NCBI GenBank assembly: GCA_036186865.1
Contig: AP025043.1
Location: 34,805,657 to 34,869,656 of the forward strand
DNA: 64,000 nt
DNA from: Eustoma russellianum
Taxonomy: Eukaryota; Streptophyta; Magnoliopsida; Gentianales; Gentianaceae
Reading direction: 5' to 3'
The first letter of the stretch is position 1; each line of letters begins with the position of its first letter. The position numbers were made by a program, and so were the translations under genes. The notes beneath the pieces are model-generated. The model searched no databases. It saw only the letters and a list, made by a program, of their open reading frames with translations, and was not told where the DNA came from. Below, in pieces: positions 23,387-34,937 of the stretch.

Positions 23387-23733
23387 AGATGGCTCATGAC
23401 AGCGAATATAAGTAAGATATAGGCCGACTAGTAGGTTATGAAGCTTCGTATGGTGATGATACCCTTCAGGTTAATCGAGAATCATAGATATATTATGTTA
23501 TAATTTAACAAACAGAAATCAATGGATTTAGAAATTACCTTTTTGGTATAAAAGGAATGATTTTGAGGACTCAGTCCGATTCCGAGGAGGTGTAATGGTT
23601 GATATATCGGAATACACAATAGATGTTTATTTTGGTCAGTGTTTAGGTGAATGGATGAAGTAGAGCTGCACTAGGTTGTTAATTACATAATATGCAAGTT
23701 CTGAGGATGAAACTTTTTGTGAGAGGGGAGGAA
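23387..23733 (+). other. 3' end of the Tekay-like interior with polypurine tract
   Basis: Non-coding remnant ending in the polypurine tract GAGAGGGGAGGA (23721-23732), directly 5' of the LTR that starts at 23734. Confidence 0.7.
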
Positions 23734-25961
23734 TGTTGTGACCGTGACCTGTCGAAGAAGAAAAAAAGATATAAAAAGTAATAAATTATAAATAATGGAA
23801 GAAAGGAAAATATAATTAAATATGAGTTATCTTAAACTAAAATGGATTGGAATAGGTTTTAAACTTGAACTAGTATACTCTATATAGATATTCCCTAAAC
23901 CTATTAGGATATTACCTAAACAAAATACTTATCTATTTATATATATCTACCCCTAGCCAAAAATCAAAACCCACAACGCCCTTGGTAGCACAAAAATAAC
24001 CGATCATAATCTCCCCCCATCAAGCCAAATCTACCGGCCTTCCTTGGGGAGAAAAAGGAAGATTTTCTTTGGCCAACCATATCAAGGAGAAATTGGCAGC
24101 CTTTTTCGCTCTCTAACTATTCGGCCAGCCCATTGGAGAAGGAAGAAGAGGTGATTTTTTGTCCACCGAAAACACTAGTTCGATCGTTCGGTATAGTAAT
24201 ACGCGTAAATGTAAGTATCCTTTTCGTACTTATTATGAAATTTGTGAAATGTGTATCATTATTTTTGTATCAAAATATGGATCATACATAAGTATATATG
24301 ATTGCATAGATTGATGAATATATGTACGTATGTGCGATTGTCGCGTATGCTTATATGTGTAGTTTATTGCCAAAGTGGAAATTCGATCAACAAATGGAAC
24401 ACTGGCCGAGGATGTTCAACTTTCAGGAGTGGCTATTCAGCCAGAAACTTGACAATTTTTTTGGGAGTATGCTAATATATAATTTCTGTGTTTATGATAT
24501 ATGTGTATTTGAATCGTAAATTGTGTGTGAAAATTGTATAATGGCCGAATGAGGTAATGATTGTACAGTGTTAACAAACTGATGGTTAGCATAAGATATA
24601 ATGAAAAGGTTTGTAAGAATACGGGTGAACTTCGTATGACTTTATGTGAAATAAATTGGCATATCGGTATTGATTTTGGATGAATTTGATAGTGGTGTTC
24701 GGATTTTGTATGATTTTATGGTGGAAATAGGTTGGATATAAGAAAAGGGATTTTCTAGTGGTCGGTGCTGGCAAACCGTTGCAGTGCGTGTGTGATCGCA
24801 CGTGGCAGCGCTTGCCGAGGTGCATGAGGCCTTGTGGAAGGGTATTTGGCCGCGATTTTTGCGGCAGTGTGTTAAGCATAAATTTTGCTAGCTGCCTGAG
24901 GTGTTAGATGTGAGAAAATATGGCTGGTTTGTGTCTTGGAGGGAGAATGAGGAGTAGGAAGTGTGTAAAGTGGAATTAGGGTTTTGGAGGAGTGAAACGG
25001 GGTTGGGCTGAGGGAGTGGGAGTCACCAGTGGTCTGATTAGTGTGGGCTGAGGGTGTTGGAGTAAGGGGTGAGGTGAGTTGGGTAGTGGGTTGGGAGAAA
25101 AGTGGACGGAGGGAGAACCGTGTATGTATATGCGTGTATATGCACATGTATGGGCGTGAGCATATTTGGATATTTGGGTTTGGACCGAGTTGGACTCGGG
25201 TTTGAACATTTGGTTTTTGGACCGATTTGGAACAGGATTTGGTTTTGGAATTTGGAAAACTTCGGAATTTTGGTATCGAACTTTGCATCGCATCGATTTG
25301 GAACTTGCATCATTGACTTTTGACCTGGACTAATATTTGATTGGCTATCGACTTGTTTGACTTGATAAATGGATTTTGTTGACTTTGTCGTTTGATTGTT
25401 TAAGGGCATAATATTAACTTTATTTGCGAATAGAAACATGCTATTTTATATATGTTCATATTAATTTATAACACATGTTTCCACGTGTATGGTCAAATGA
25501 TAAGTACGGTGAGGCTACTAACTGGACGATGTATGTCGCTCGTGCTATACGATCTTTTATCGTTATGGAAATTTTTATGGCATTGTTTTTAAAGACATCA
25601 CATCGTAAGAATATAGCATTTACATTGTTGATGGAGTGACTTGATGCATATAGAGAATAAGAATAAGTATGATGATTGTCTTAGACCTTGATTTGAGACA
25701 AAAGGATGGACATGCGATTTTATGGACCTTGATATTAGGAAAATGTTAACTTTGATGATGATGTTAATTGTATATGGGTTACATGTGTATGATTACACTC
25801 ATGCCACTTTACTTGTTAAAAATAGAGACATCATAAGTTATGTTCTTTATTCACGTATTATTATTTTATCATCCATCTCCCCATGTATGATCCGCATGAC
25901 GTACACAGGCGGACTACTTGCTGAGCGATTAGTGTTATCGCTCATACTTTCCTTTATAAAC
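23734..25961 (+). repeat. Tekay-like 3' LTR, truncated by the next insertion
   Basis: It begins TGTTGTGACCGTGACC after the polypurine tract. It shares TACGGTGAGGCTAC (about 25505) with the 5' LTR at 16964-17394. It ends at 25961, where another Ty3 LTR begins, so the expected GGTCGCTACA end is missing. Open frames between 24320 and 25440 are short, on both strands and without recognisable domains; I regard them as chance. Confidence 0.8.
25922..25944 (+). promoter_or_regulatory. Palindromic hairpin in the Tekay LTR
   Basis: TGAGCGAT, a 7-base loop, then ATCGCTCA: a perfect 8-bp stem. The same stem is at 60406-60426 in another Tekay-like LTR. Possibly an RNA signal (dimerisation or 3'-end processing); function unproven. 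Confidence 0.6.
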
Positions 25962-27261
25962 TGATGAGGCTCAAGAGCCTCCTCATGATGACTTGCACAA
26001 AGACCCTCCAAGAAGACACATACGGGTCCCTTAACAAGAAGCCAAGCGAGACAACTAGGGTTTGATGTTGGGGATTTCTTGGGAAGGCATGTGCAAGAGG
26101 TGCCAAGACATGGTGGGCAGCGTTGGGTGCTCATCATTGAGGCTATGATTTGATTATCCTTGAGTATAATTCATATTACAAGATGTAAGGATGGTGGGAG
26201 GGCATGATGGTCATTTCATGCATGCATGTCATAGTCTCGGGTCTAGTCATTTGTTTTGTCTTTGTTTAGGTCTAGGATAGCATATGGAGTCTTTTATTAT
26301 GTGTTTGATGGACTAATGCCACTGTTGAGTGTCTTTGTAGGAGCCAAAACCAAATAAGGAAAGTGGCATGTGGAAACCCTAATTTTTAGGAAGATAGTCA
26401 GTACACCTGCTTTGTATTTTGGACGTACACATCAGAGGAAAGGCCCAAATGTATTCAAACTACTTGGAGATGTTAGAAGACTCTATTTTGGATGACATTC
26501 ATGTTTCGCACTTTTCCTAATTCGGGCTACAAGATGGTCCAAAGTCAGCTGGAAGATTGAAGTCGAAAATTTAGGAAGTCTTGAAGCTCACTGAATTGGT
26601 ACCCGACTTTTAGAAAAATAATATCTCCACAAAGACGTGTCCCAATGAGGTGATTCAAGAGCCAAAATTCAAGGAAATTTCATGATCTACAACTTTTCTG
26701 AAGAGTTGAAAAGCTAATCCAGAATGTACAAGCGTTTATAAGTTTGAAACTGATAGGGTGTCATCCAGTACGAAATTTTAGGGATTTCATTACAAAATAG
26801 TTTCTTGATTAGTTTTGATTTACTTTCCTAGGTAGACTTACTGCATATTGATAGTGAATATCTTGAATATCTTGATTGAATTTTATTATATTTTAGAATT
26901 AGCAAATAATGGCCATATAAGGAGACAATCGGCCAGCATGTAAAAAACAGTTTTTAGAATTCCAGAATATTTTCAGCGTCCTTGTGTGCTTGCTTCTTTG
27001 TGTGTTTTCTTTGGTTTCACATCTGAAATAAAAGCTAGATCCAATTTAAGGTTTGAGAAACCCTTGTTGGTGGCCACAATCTACAGAAAAGGAACGACTT
27101 GGTGGATTGGACAGTTGAATTTTTCAGCACCCGACGTTTTAAACGCCATTGAGGAGAAAGGTGGTGCCTTGCACCATTGTTCAATCTTAACCGACGATTG
27201 AACTTGGGAGAGTTGAAGGAAGGGTCCTATACACATACATATGTGCCTCAAACATGTATCA
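25962..27261 (+). repeat. LTR3, 5' LTR of a third Ty3 element
   Basis: 1300 bp, beginning TGATGAGGCTC and ending CATGTATCA. The first about 190 bp hold an open tail frame GPLTRSQARQLGFDVG that stops at about 26152, parallel to LTR1. It interrupts the Tekay LTR. The matching 3' LTR is not in the window. Confidence 0.88.
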
Positions 27262-27264
27262 ATT

Positions 27265-27276
27265 TGGTACCAAAGC
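27265..27276 (+). promoter_or_regulatory. Degenerate primer-binding site of Ty3 element 3
   Basis: TGGTACCAAAGC, a decayed form of TGGTATCAGAGC, three bases after LTR3. Confidence 0.75.
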
Positions 27277-28646
27277 TAAAGGTTCTTCCTTTTAACTAAC
27301 ATATCTGTCTTTCCTTGTCATCTATTCTTTGAAATCACGCCAATACCCCCACGGTTCAACTTTGCTTTCTACCCTTTGTTTTTCTTTGTTCTCCTCCATA
27401 TCTTGTCACCTCATCTCTAATCATATATACAAAAAACACGAGTAGAAGACAAAAGTGTTCTTTCTTGAGAAACAAGTGCAAAACCAATGCCCTTGCATCA
27501 AAGGTTGCATCTTTGCCTTGCTTCTACCATTCTTACATCAAAGCATCAATCTTGCACACTTAAGTTTTTTTTTGCTATTTAGGAATTAAGTCTTAGATTT
27601 TACATAAAATACGACTGTATCCAAATGTCTTCCTTGTGTCACACGTAAATCTTGTTGCTAACGAAGCTTTTAGTTGATCTTAAGCTTGTGTGACATTGGT
27701 TGTATTGTTTGCTTGATTTTTGTTGCAATTTTCTTATATCCAAGGCTGACTTCCTTTTATAAACACAAGGCCTGGTCTATTACACCCAATGACCTCATCT
27801 TTCAAACCACATCAAGCCACAAAAGGTCTCATCTTGGTGACAAAAACCCTGTTTTGGCCGCTACACCAAAACAGCCCTTAAAGGTACCATTTTTTCTTCC
27901 TTGAATCACAAGAAGGGGCATCAAAACCCTAAATCAAAAAATAACAGCTGTGGTACATTTATTTCATCTTTGTAGTCTTGTTACAAAAGTCAAAACAGAA
28001 AAAGAAAAAAAAAACCCTCGGACAAAGAAAAAATGCAGAATCCGAGACTACAAAAAACCGCAAGTTTGTCCAGTTGTGTGACAAATGACATTAAGTTTAT
28101 TGATATATTTTGGTGCATATCAAGTTCCATCATCACACCACAAGACATAGACATCCCACACCTCATAACCCTACCTATTTCATTGTTTTATTCTTGGATA
28201 CTTGATAGTTGTAAGATCAATAACTTTGTAATTGATTTGCATAAGCCAGGGTTAGCTAAAGATTGCCAAGGGAAACCCCTTATCTTTCTTTGGCTCAGCT
28301 CTTGACATAATTTTAGGTCTCTTTTCGTTGAATCTTAGTGGTTAAGTGTGAAATTTGTCTTATTTTGTGGCTTGAAATTGTTGCATTCGAACGTGCTGAA
28401 ATTGTTTGACTTGGCGATCAAGAAAGGGTTTTTGCATCTTGAAATTGTGTTCATCACTTGGATTAATTGCTTTGGACCGTATTCAGCTCAAGATTGGCGA
28501 AGGGATTCACAATTGTGAGGGTTAAAGTATGGCTAAACACCCCCAAAAAACTGTTATGCGTTTTATCACTAGCGTAACAAAACCTCTTTTTTCTTTGTGT
28601 TAGTTTTCCTTTTCTTGTTCTTCTTTATTTGATCTCAGGTGAAAAT
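27277..28646 (+). other. Leader of Ty3 element 3
   Basis: Non-coding leader with both conserved Ty3 leader blocks (27651-27677 and 28256-28300). A pyrimidine-rich tract ends TGATCTCAG at about 28638, just before gag. Confidence 0.7.
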
Positions 28647-28889
28647 ATGTCATCAACTAACGCCGTAGCTGAGGAGGCAAGGGCTAAAGTGTCCCCTAAG
28701 AAAGTGTTAGAAATTAGAAAAAAATCTCCAACAAGATGGAGGAGTTGGATAGGAGAACATCCAACCAAAATTCAGCCCACACACACCCAAAAAGACACGA
28801 ACAGACCTCACATGGAGGGGATGCCAGAGGTTCTGCATCAATGGGAAGTAGAGGAAGAGGGGATAGAGGCAAAGCGCCCATGAGCCATT
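28647..28889 (+). pseudogene. Ty3 gag N-terminus, truncated (element 3)
   Basis: Starts at ATG 28647 (MSSTNAVAEEARAK). A basic, proline-containing N-terminal gag region then runs to TGA at 28881-28883, close to the SIRE-like LTR that begins at 28890. No knuckle or pol is present. The remainder should lie right of that insertion but is not seen in the window, presumably lost by recombination. Confidence 0.65.
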
Positions 28890-29994
28890 TGTTGAGAAAT
28901 ATATTTGAATAATTTTCAAAGTCATGATTTTAAATATTGAATACGTAATAATGACACACATGGTGTTATAAATGATCAAAAGTTGAAAAGTGAAGAAAAA
29001 TGACATCGATCTCTCAGGTTAATATACTTCGATCGATCGATGTATATCGAACCTCACATCGATCTATCCATGCAAGGCAGAGAAAAACCAAGACCTTACT
29101 GTGAGACATAGATCTCTAAACCTGAGACACATCGATCAATTGATGTGCACATAGATCTCTACATCGATCGATCGATGTAGGTTAGAGACAAACTCTGAAC
29201 CTCACTGTGAGATATCGATCTCTCAAGTAGAGACACTTCGATTGTTCGATATCTAGGGTTTCTAGAAGTTCTTTTTAAAAATGTGATAAAATAGTTGTTT
29301 TCATTTGTACATAGTTCATATATGTTTATTAAGTTTTGATTATGTGGTTTTGATGAATATAATAATATCTTGTAACTAATGTGTCTGGAAAGTTTCTACA
29401 ACTTACCAAAAAGGGCAAAAGAGGTATTTTGAGTTCTTGAAGGTACTTGACATGGTGATGATGATTCAAGGACATATTTTCATCTTATTTATTATCACAA
29501 AGATGTTCTTATATTTATTTCTGACCATCGGGGTCATTTTCGGAGTTTTCTCTCAACATGAACATTTTGGTCATTTTACCCTCCAAGGGCACTTTCGTCA
29601 TTTTACTCAAAGAATCTCTTGAGTATCTTATTATCTTCATTCTGGAGTTCATTTATGGTATTCTTGAATATTATTTGGTGGTTTTGTATTATATTCTCTT
29701 ATTTGGTGATATTGTCGACGGTAGCGGGATATGTGATGGTATTCGATGTCACATTCTATTTTTTCTTGAAGACCTTCTTATATATGTTACCGGAGAGTCT
29801 TATTGATTATCTTGTAGAGATTTTAAGGGTGTTAATGGTGTGAAATTCATCACGACATACAAGGAGTAAAAGTATGAGAATTTCAGATTATATGTTGACA
29901 TAATCTTGTCAACTATTGTCGATTGATTTTACTTAAAAAATCTGAGCCTGTACCTTTATTATCAGTTCAAAACGTCCATAAACAGGTGGAAATG
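28890..29994 (+). repeat. SIRE-like copia LTR (copy B), truncated at its 3' side
   Basis: Begins TGTTGAGAAAT and aligns, inverted, with 16963 down to about 14720, without the Mutator-like insertion. It has the same ATCGATCGAT-rich zone (about 29000-29245). It stops at 29994, where LTR4 begins. Frames of 60-80 codons here have no domain signature. Confidence 0.82.
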
Positions 29995-31248
29995 TGATGA
30001 GGATCGGGGGTCCCATCAAGTGGCCATGGGCCCATGACAAGAAGGAGTGCAAGAGAATTAGGTCATCAAGTTGGAACCTTTTTATACAAACATGTTCAAG
30101 ATAAACCTAAGGTTCATTGGGTTCACTTCCTTGAACCTACACCATGAACGTGTAGGAGGTGTGTGTGTGTGTGCTTATTTTGAATTTTGTGATCTTTGTT
30201 TTATGTGTTTGCCTTGTAGGTAAGTAGGTGCGTTAAAAGTCCAAGCCAAATGGAGGTCCACCAAGGGATAAAGGCGTGTGTGTTCAAAAGGGAGACAAAA
30301 GAAATGTTGTCATGAGGAGAATGTTTGTCTCAACAAGTTCAAATGTGGTCCAAGATGGAATCTCTTCTTAAATTTAGTTCAAGATTATCTCCATCCACGG
30401 CAAAAGGGGCGCCCATTTGGAAGTTCAAAAGTGGAGATTAAATTGAATTCAAACTTGAAGACAAACTTGAATTTAAATTCAACCATTATTTGAATTCATG
30501 TTTCAACCAATTTGAGATTTAGATTTTCAGAGATTCTCAGCCTTATCTTGAGACATTCCACACGCAACTTGGAGGATAATGAAGAGGAAATCACAATTCA
30601 AAATCGAATCCAAGTTTGAATTCAAATTCAAACTCAATTTGGATTCAAACTTCAACCAACCTTTGAATTCAACTCCAACCACCTCATCAACATCAAATCA
30701 AGTCTCCAACATCCTCACCACTCATCAAGGAAGGCTGGATATAGTAGGGTTGGCATTCTACAAGCAAATTCAAGTTTTAGCTAGAATTTATCTTGGTTTG
30801 AATTTCAACCAAATTTTAAATTTAAACATTTGGTAGCTAGCTTTATTTGAAATAATTTCTAGCCATTTTAAGGCTTGAGGAGCACGTTTTCTAGTCTATA
30901 AATAGGGCCTTTTGGCCAAATTTTAGGAAGAACTTAGGAGGAATAAAATTTCTTGATATTTTCTTCACTTATTGTGAGACTTTGTTTTCTTGGTTTTGCA
31001 TTAAAAACCTAAGTTAAGATCCTTCAAAGTTGAGCATTTTGAAGGTGTTGCCATTGCTTAAAGGTGCCGTCCAAAAGGGCCGTATTAGTTTGCCTGATCA
31101 ACGACCATCTTGAAGTGTTGGTCTTGCTCATTGATCCACACGTTTTTATCACTAAGGAAGCAAGGGAAAGTCTTGTTCCTTGTGCCTAACCCTTTGTGAA
31201 GGACATTTGGAAGGTGGAATTGATGGAGCCCACGTTGTGCACGCATCA
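29995..31248 (+). repeat. LTR4, 5' LTR of element C
   Basis: 1254 bp, TGATGAGGATC...CACGCATCA. An intact tail frame GPMTRRSARELGHQVG ends with TGA near 30147. TATAAATA box at 30897-30904. The region contains many AATTCAAA phrases that are also seen in LTR5 and LTR6. Confidence 0.92.
30897..30904 (+). promoter_or_regulatory. TATA box of LTR4
   Basis: TATAAATAGGGCC context, repeated at 37821 in LTR5; a close variant is at 45677 in LTR6. Transcription of element C should start about 30 bp downstream. Confidence 0.7.
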
Positions 31249-31251
31249 AAT

Positions 31252-31263
31252 TGGTATCAGAGC
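31252..31263 (+). promoter_or_regulatory. Primer-binding site of element C
   Basis: TGGTATCAGAGC, three bases after LTR4. Confidence 0.92.
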
Positions 31264-32915
31264 CTGGTTACTCTATTCCACCGTATTCTATCCTTTTCTT
31301 TTCATTTGAGTCTCTTCATTTCAAGTTCATTTGTGCCATTCTTCTACCCCTCACTACACGTCATTTGTCAATCATACAAAAAAAGTCCTATGGTCTAAGT
31401 ATTTGCCTTTTGCTGTATCTTGTCATTCATCATTCAAAGTGTCATTCTTTTCTTTTCAATCTTGTCGTCACATTTGATTTGAGTCATTCAAACTTGAACA
31501 AATTAGGGTTTGTGGCATTTAGGTCCCATTCAGCTTTCTTTTAAACGTTACAACCATCAGCCTATAAAGCTACCTCGGTTTTAAATCATCTTGTTGCTAC
31601 CGAAGGTTTTAGTTGGTGATGATTGTATGCATCTTGTGATTCACATTGTGATTGATTTCATGCTCTAAATCAAGTTAGTCCTACGTGTGTTTGTCTTCAC
31701 AAGCCATTTTAAACACCAACAAAACCCTAAATCCATACCCAAAACCCACGGCCCAACCAACACCCAACCAAACCCGACCCTAAAACTCACCAACCAGATT
31801 CCAAACTACCTTATTTACACTCTTAACAAAAAGCCCCAACCCAAGTTTGCCAAACAAAATCAGAATCAAAAGTTCCCAACTCATTCAAAAAAATCCTAAC
31901 CCTAGAATTTGAATTTTAGTTCAATTCTGTCCTACACCTACCCATTATCCAAATTGATCACACAAATCATCAATTACCAACCCAAATAGCTATATATACC
32001 ATACATCCAATTTCCAAAACCCCAATCCTATAAATACCCAAAACGTCCAAAAAACCCAAAATTAAAAACCCTAACCCTAATCCCAATTCCGCCCAACCCT
32101 AATTTCCCTCACTTTCCAAGGTTATTTTGTTGTAATTCAAGGTTGCAAACTGCAATTTAAAGTCATTGCACTATTCTTCCCAAAAACAAAAGTTCTTAGT
32201 GCAAAACGCATGTAATTCTAATTCTGCCCCTAGTCAAAAAAAGAAGAAGAATCTGAACCTTGCTCACATTGAAATAGCAAGGTAGGGAAGAAAAACAAAA
32301 GAAAAAAAGGGCAAAACGTTTGTGCATTACTTGAAAAAAAATTTTGGTGCAATTTGAAAACCTTGGATACCGTATTTCGTTTTTGCTACACACAACCGTC
32401 CTCCCACATTTCATTCTCCTTATCCCGCTCTTCTTGAACCAATCACACATTTGGTTGCTCGATTATTGCATGACTTAAACCATTTTGTGGAAAGTAAGTG
32501 CATAGAACCAAAATTAACTAAAGATTGCCCACGGCAACCCTTAGTTCATCTTTGGTTCAGCCTTATACATCAATTTTGGTTGCTTATTTTCTTTGAACTT
32601 AGTAGAAAGTTCAAGTTTGTTTCCATTTCACTTGATTCTGTTTTGATACTATTTTGTGCAAATTGAAAGCAAATAGGAGAAACAAGTGGAGATCGTTGTG
32701 ATGTGGAGTAGCATTGGCAAAACACTTTCTTAATTGATCGCTTTGAATCTTATTAACTTCAGGTTATCCAAGCAGCAAAGTGGTAAGAGAGTGGAAAGAA
32801 GAGAAAGAGGAGTGTTCATATTTCGTTTTTACTAATCACTTAACGTTTGTTTCTTTTTGTGTTAGTTTGGTTCTTTCCTTTTTCTTTTTGTTTTCATTTA
32901 ACTTCCTTAGGTAAA
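31264..32915 (+). other. Leader of element C
   Basis: Long C/A-rich leader, including short CCCTAA runs near 31725 and 32065. It has the two conserved leader blocks (31591-31616 and 32517-32560) and a pyrimidine tract ending CCTTAG before gag. The second block can fold as TTGCC-CAC-GGCAA. No gene recognised. Confidence 0.7.
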
Positions 32916-33541
32916 ATGGAGAGCAGCACTCATTCCGCTTCTAGCAAATCAAAGGAAGCCGAGACTTTGGACAACACGCAACAAAAAATGCTGGAGATGC
33001 TCAAGAAACTCATGCATGACAATGAGGTAATCAAACATCGATTGGAGGATGTTGAACGGAGCTACAAGACGAGTGACGGCCAAGGTATGAGCAGGGCCGT
33101 TCCCCCTACCCCAACCAAGGCGTCACCCCCAGAAGAAGTTGAGGATGACAACCTTAGACCACCACACATCGAGCCAAGAAGGTTTGTTCCTCCAACCCAA
33201 CTAAGAAGGTACGCTCCAAGAAGGTACAATGATGATTACACCACATTTGAGCATGATGATTATGACTTTGATGACCACCCTCCCCGTGGTTACTAAAGAC
33301 GCTGAAATCCCCTTTTCCTGCAAGATGACGATTTTCTCAAAACAAAAATAAATATTCCCACGTTTTATGGTAAAAGTAATGCGGAAGAATATTTGGAATG
33401 GGAAACGAAAGTGGATCTAATCTTTTCTTGTACCAACTACAGTGAATTACAAAAAGTGAGGTGCGCTGCTATTGAGTTTTCTGGTTATGCACTAAATTGG
33501 TGGACAAATTTGTGTCGAAATAGAACTAAGACAAGACAACC
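32916..33541 (+). pseudogene. Gag N-terminal part of element C (two stops, then split by solo LTR 2)
   Basis: ATG 32916 (MESSTHSASSKSKEAE) opens a coiled-coil and proline-rich gag N-terminus. In-frame TAA at 33294-33296 and TGA at 33303-33305 both look like C-to-T changes of Gln and Arg codons kept in relatives. The frame then continues without indel through the gag core (KVDLIFSCTNYSELQKV) to the solo LTR inserted at 33542, and resumes after it at 34943. Confidence 0.85.
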
Positions 33542-34937
33542 TGATGAGCCCCAGCCAAGCCAAGAAGAACCAACCACAGCGGGAGGTATGCCAATGCAAG
33601 ACAAAGGCCCTATAACAAGAAGCATGGCCAAGAAATTGATGCATGAAGTTGGAAAAGATAGCCTACATTGGATCCATTTGCTACAAGATTTAACTTAGTT
33701 TTTGAATCGTGTTGTAATATGTTAGTTAGTCTTGTGTGTATTGTTCATATTGTTGAGTGCTTAGCTTCCTTTCCTTTATAAATTGTTGTAAACTACCCAA
33801 GACATGTCCTAGTATGTTGCATATGTTGTTTGGTGTGTGTTTGAGTTGTTTTTAGGTCAAGGAAGAATGATTGAACAAAGGCCAAACGTTCAAACACCAA
33901 GTTGAGTTGAAAGGACAAGCGGCAGGATGACACCTTCTTAGTATTTCAGCCATAACTCATCAACCACAACTCCAATTGACGTGATTCCAGTTGGAGGTGA
34001 AAGCTAAGAGGATAAGCTAAAATTTTGATGTCCAGAACTTCCCAAAAAACGTCTGTATCAAGCTACACAATCGTTGCAACAAGCTGGCTGCTTAGTCACT
34101 GCTTCCAAAGGTCCACATCTGCAAGCAGGTCAACTTCAAACGGGCATAACTCACTCATCCCAGATCCAAACGACGTCATTATGGTGTCTAAACACATCTA
34201 CAGAGAGGGATCTACATTTCGTATTTGAAGTGGAAGAGCTAATTTGGACTGGAAGCTTATGTTATAATTCAAAACAGAAAACTGCTCAAAACTGGACAGA
34301 TTTCAGTTTCTTGACTTTTAAAGCAGCCTTTTCAACCAATCAGCTGCAAGGGGCCACTCCAACTCATCAAGGACGTCCTATATAATATTCCAAAGCAAGG
34401 AGAAGCTGGTCCAATCAAAAATCAAAGACAAAATCAACTTGCAACAAAATGGAGTATTTCTGCCGAGAATCACTTTCCAAGAACAATCATTTTTCCTTGT
34501 TTTTAGCTTGTCTAAATTTCCTTCTTTTCTCCTATTGGACCATGTACATATGTATCTTCATTTAGAAGTTTAGCTTAGCTTATTTAAGGTAGAAAAAAAA
34601 ACGTTGGTAAGACTCAGATTTTCAAAACAAAAAAAACAGCAACTTTGCTCCCAAAAACTATTTTCAGTTTTTTACTTGAATCTTTGATTCCCTTCAAGAA
34701 ACTTGAACTAATTCTTGATTGTATTACTTCATATGCTTGGGATGGATATTGTTTGAAAGGGTTTAAGGCTTGCTCACTCAAGTTGAAGTCATTTGCTGAA
34801 GAGTTCATCTACTTGGCTGAAATCTGGACAGGTTGAAGTGTTTGGTGTTCCATGAATGTTTTGCACCTTCCTTCTTGGTTCCAGCTGGTTTATTGAGTTG
34901 AAGAAAGGTCCTACAATAGCTGAGTATTTGTGCATCA
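33542..34937 (+). repeat. Solo LTR 2 (TGATGAGCCCC family) inserted in gag of element C
   Basis: Bounded by a perfect 5-bp duplication CAACC (33537-33541 and 34938-34942). It starts TGATGAGCCCC and ends TGCATCA. The tail frame GPITRSMAKKLMHEVG is present with a small internal deletion, ending TAG near 33698. It has a single copy of the 228-bp unit that is triplicated in solo LTR 1. Other small frames inside it are chance. Confidence 0.95.

Noticed and set aside
24586..25439. Overlapping minus-strand frames rich in Pro, Thr and Ser
   Set aside because: They overlap each other in different frames inside the Tekay 3' LTR and resemble translations of G/T-rich LTR sequence.
28707..29006. 99-codon minus-strand frame across the gag/SIRE LTR junction
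   Set aside because: It spans an insertion boundary and is antisense to gag; a chance frame.
31725..32110. CCCTAAA/CCCTAACCC runs that resemble plant telomere repeats (also near 38645 and 39005)
   Set aside because: Only one to three imperfect units at a time inside C/A-rich leaders of elements C and D, collinear between the two; part of the leader and not an interstitial telomere.
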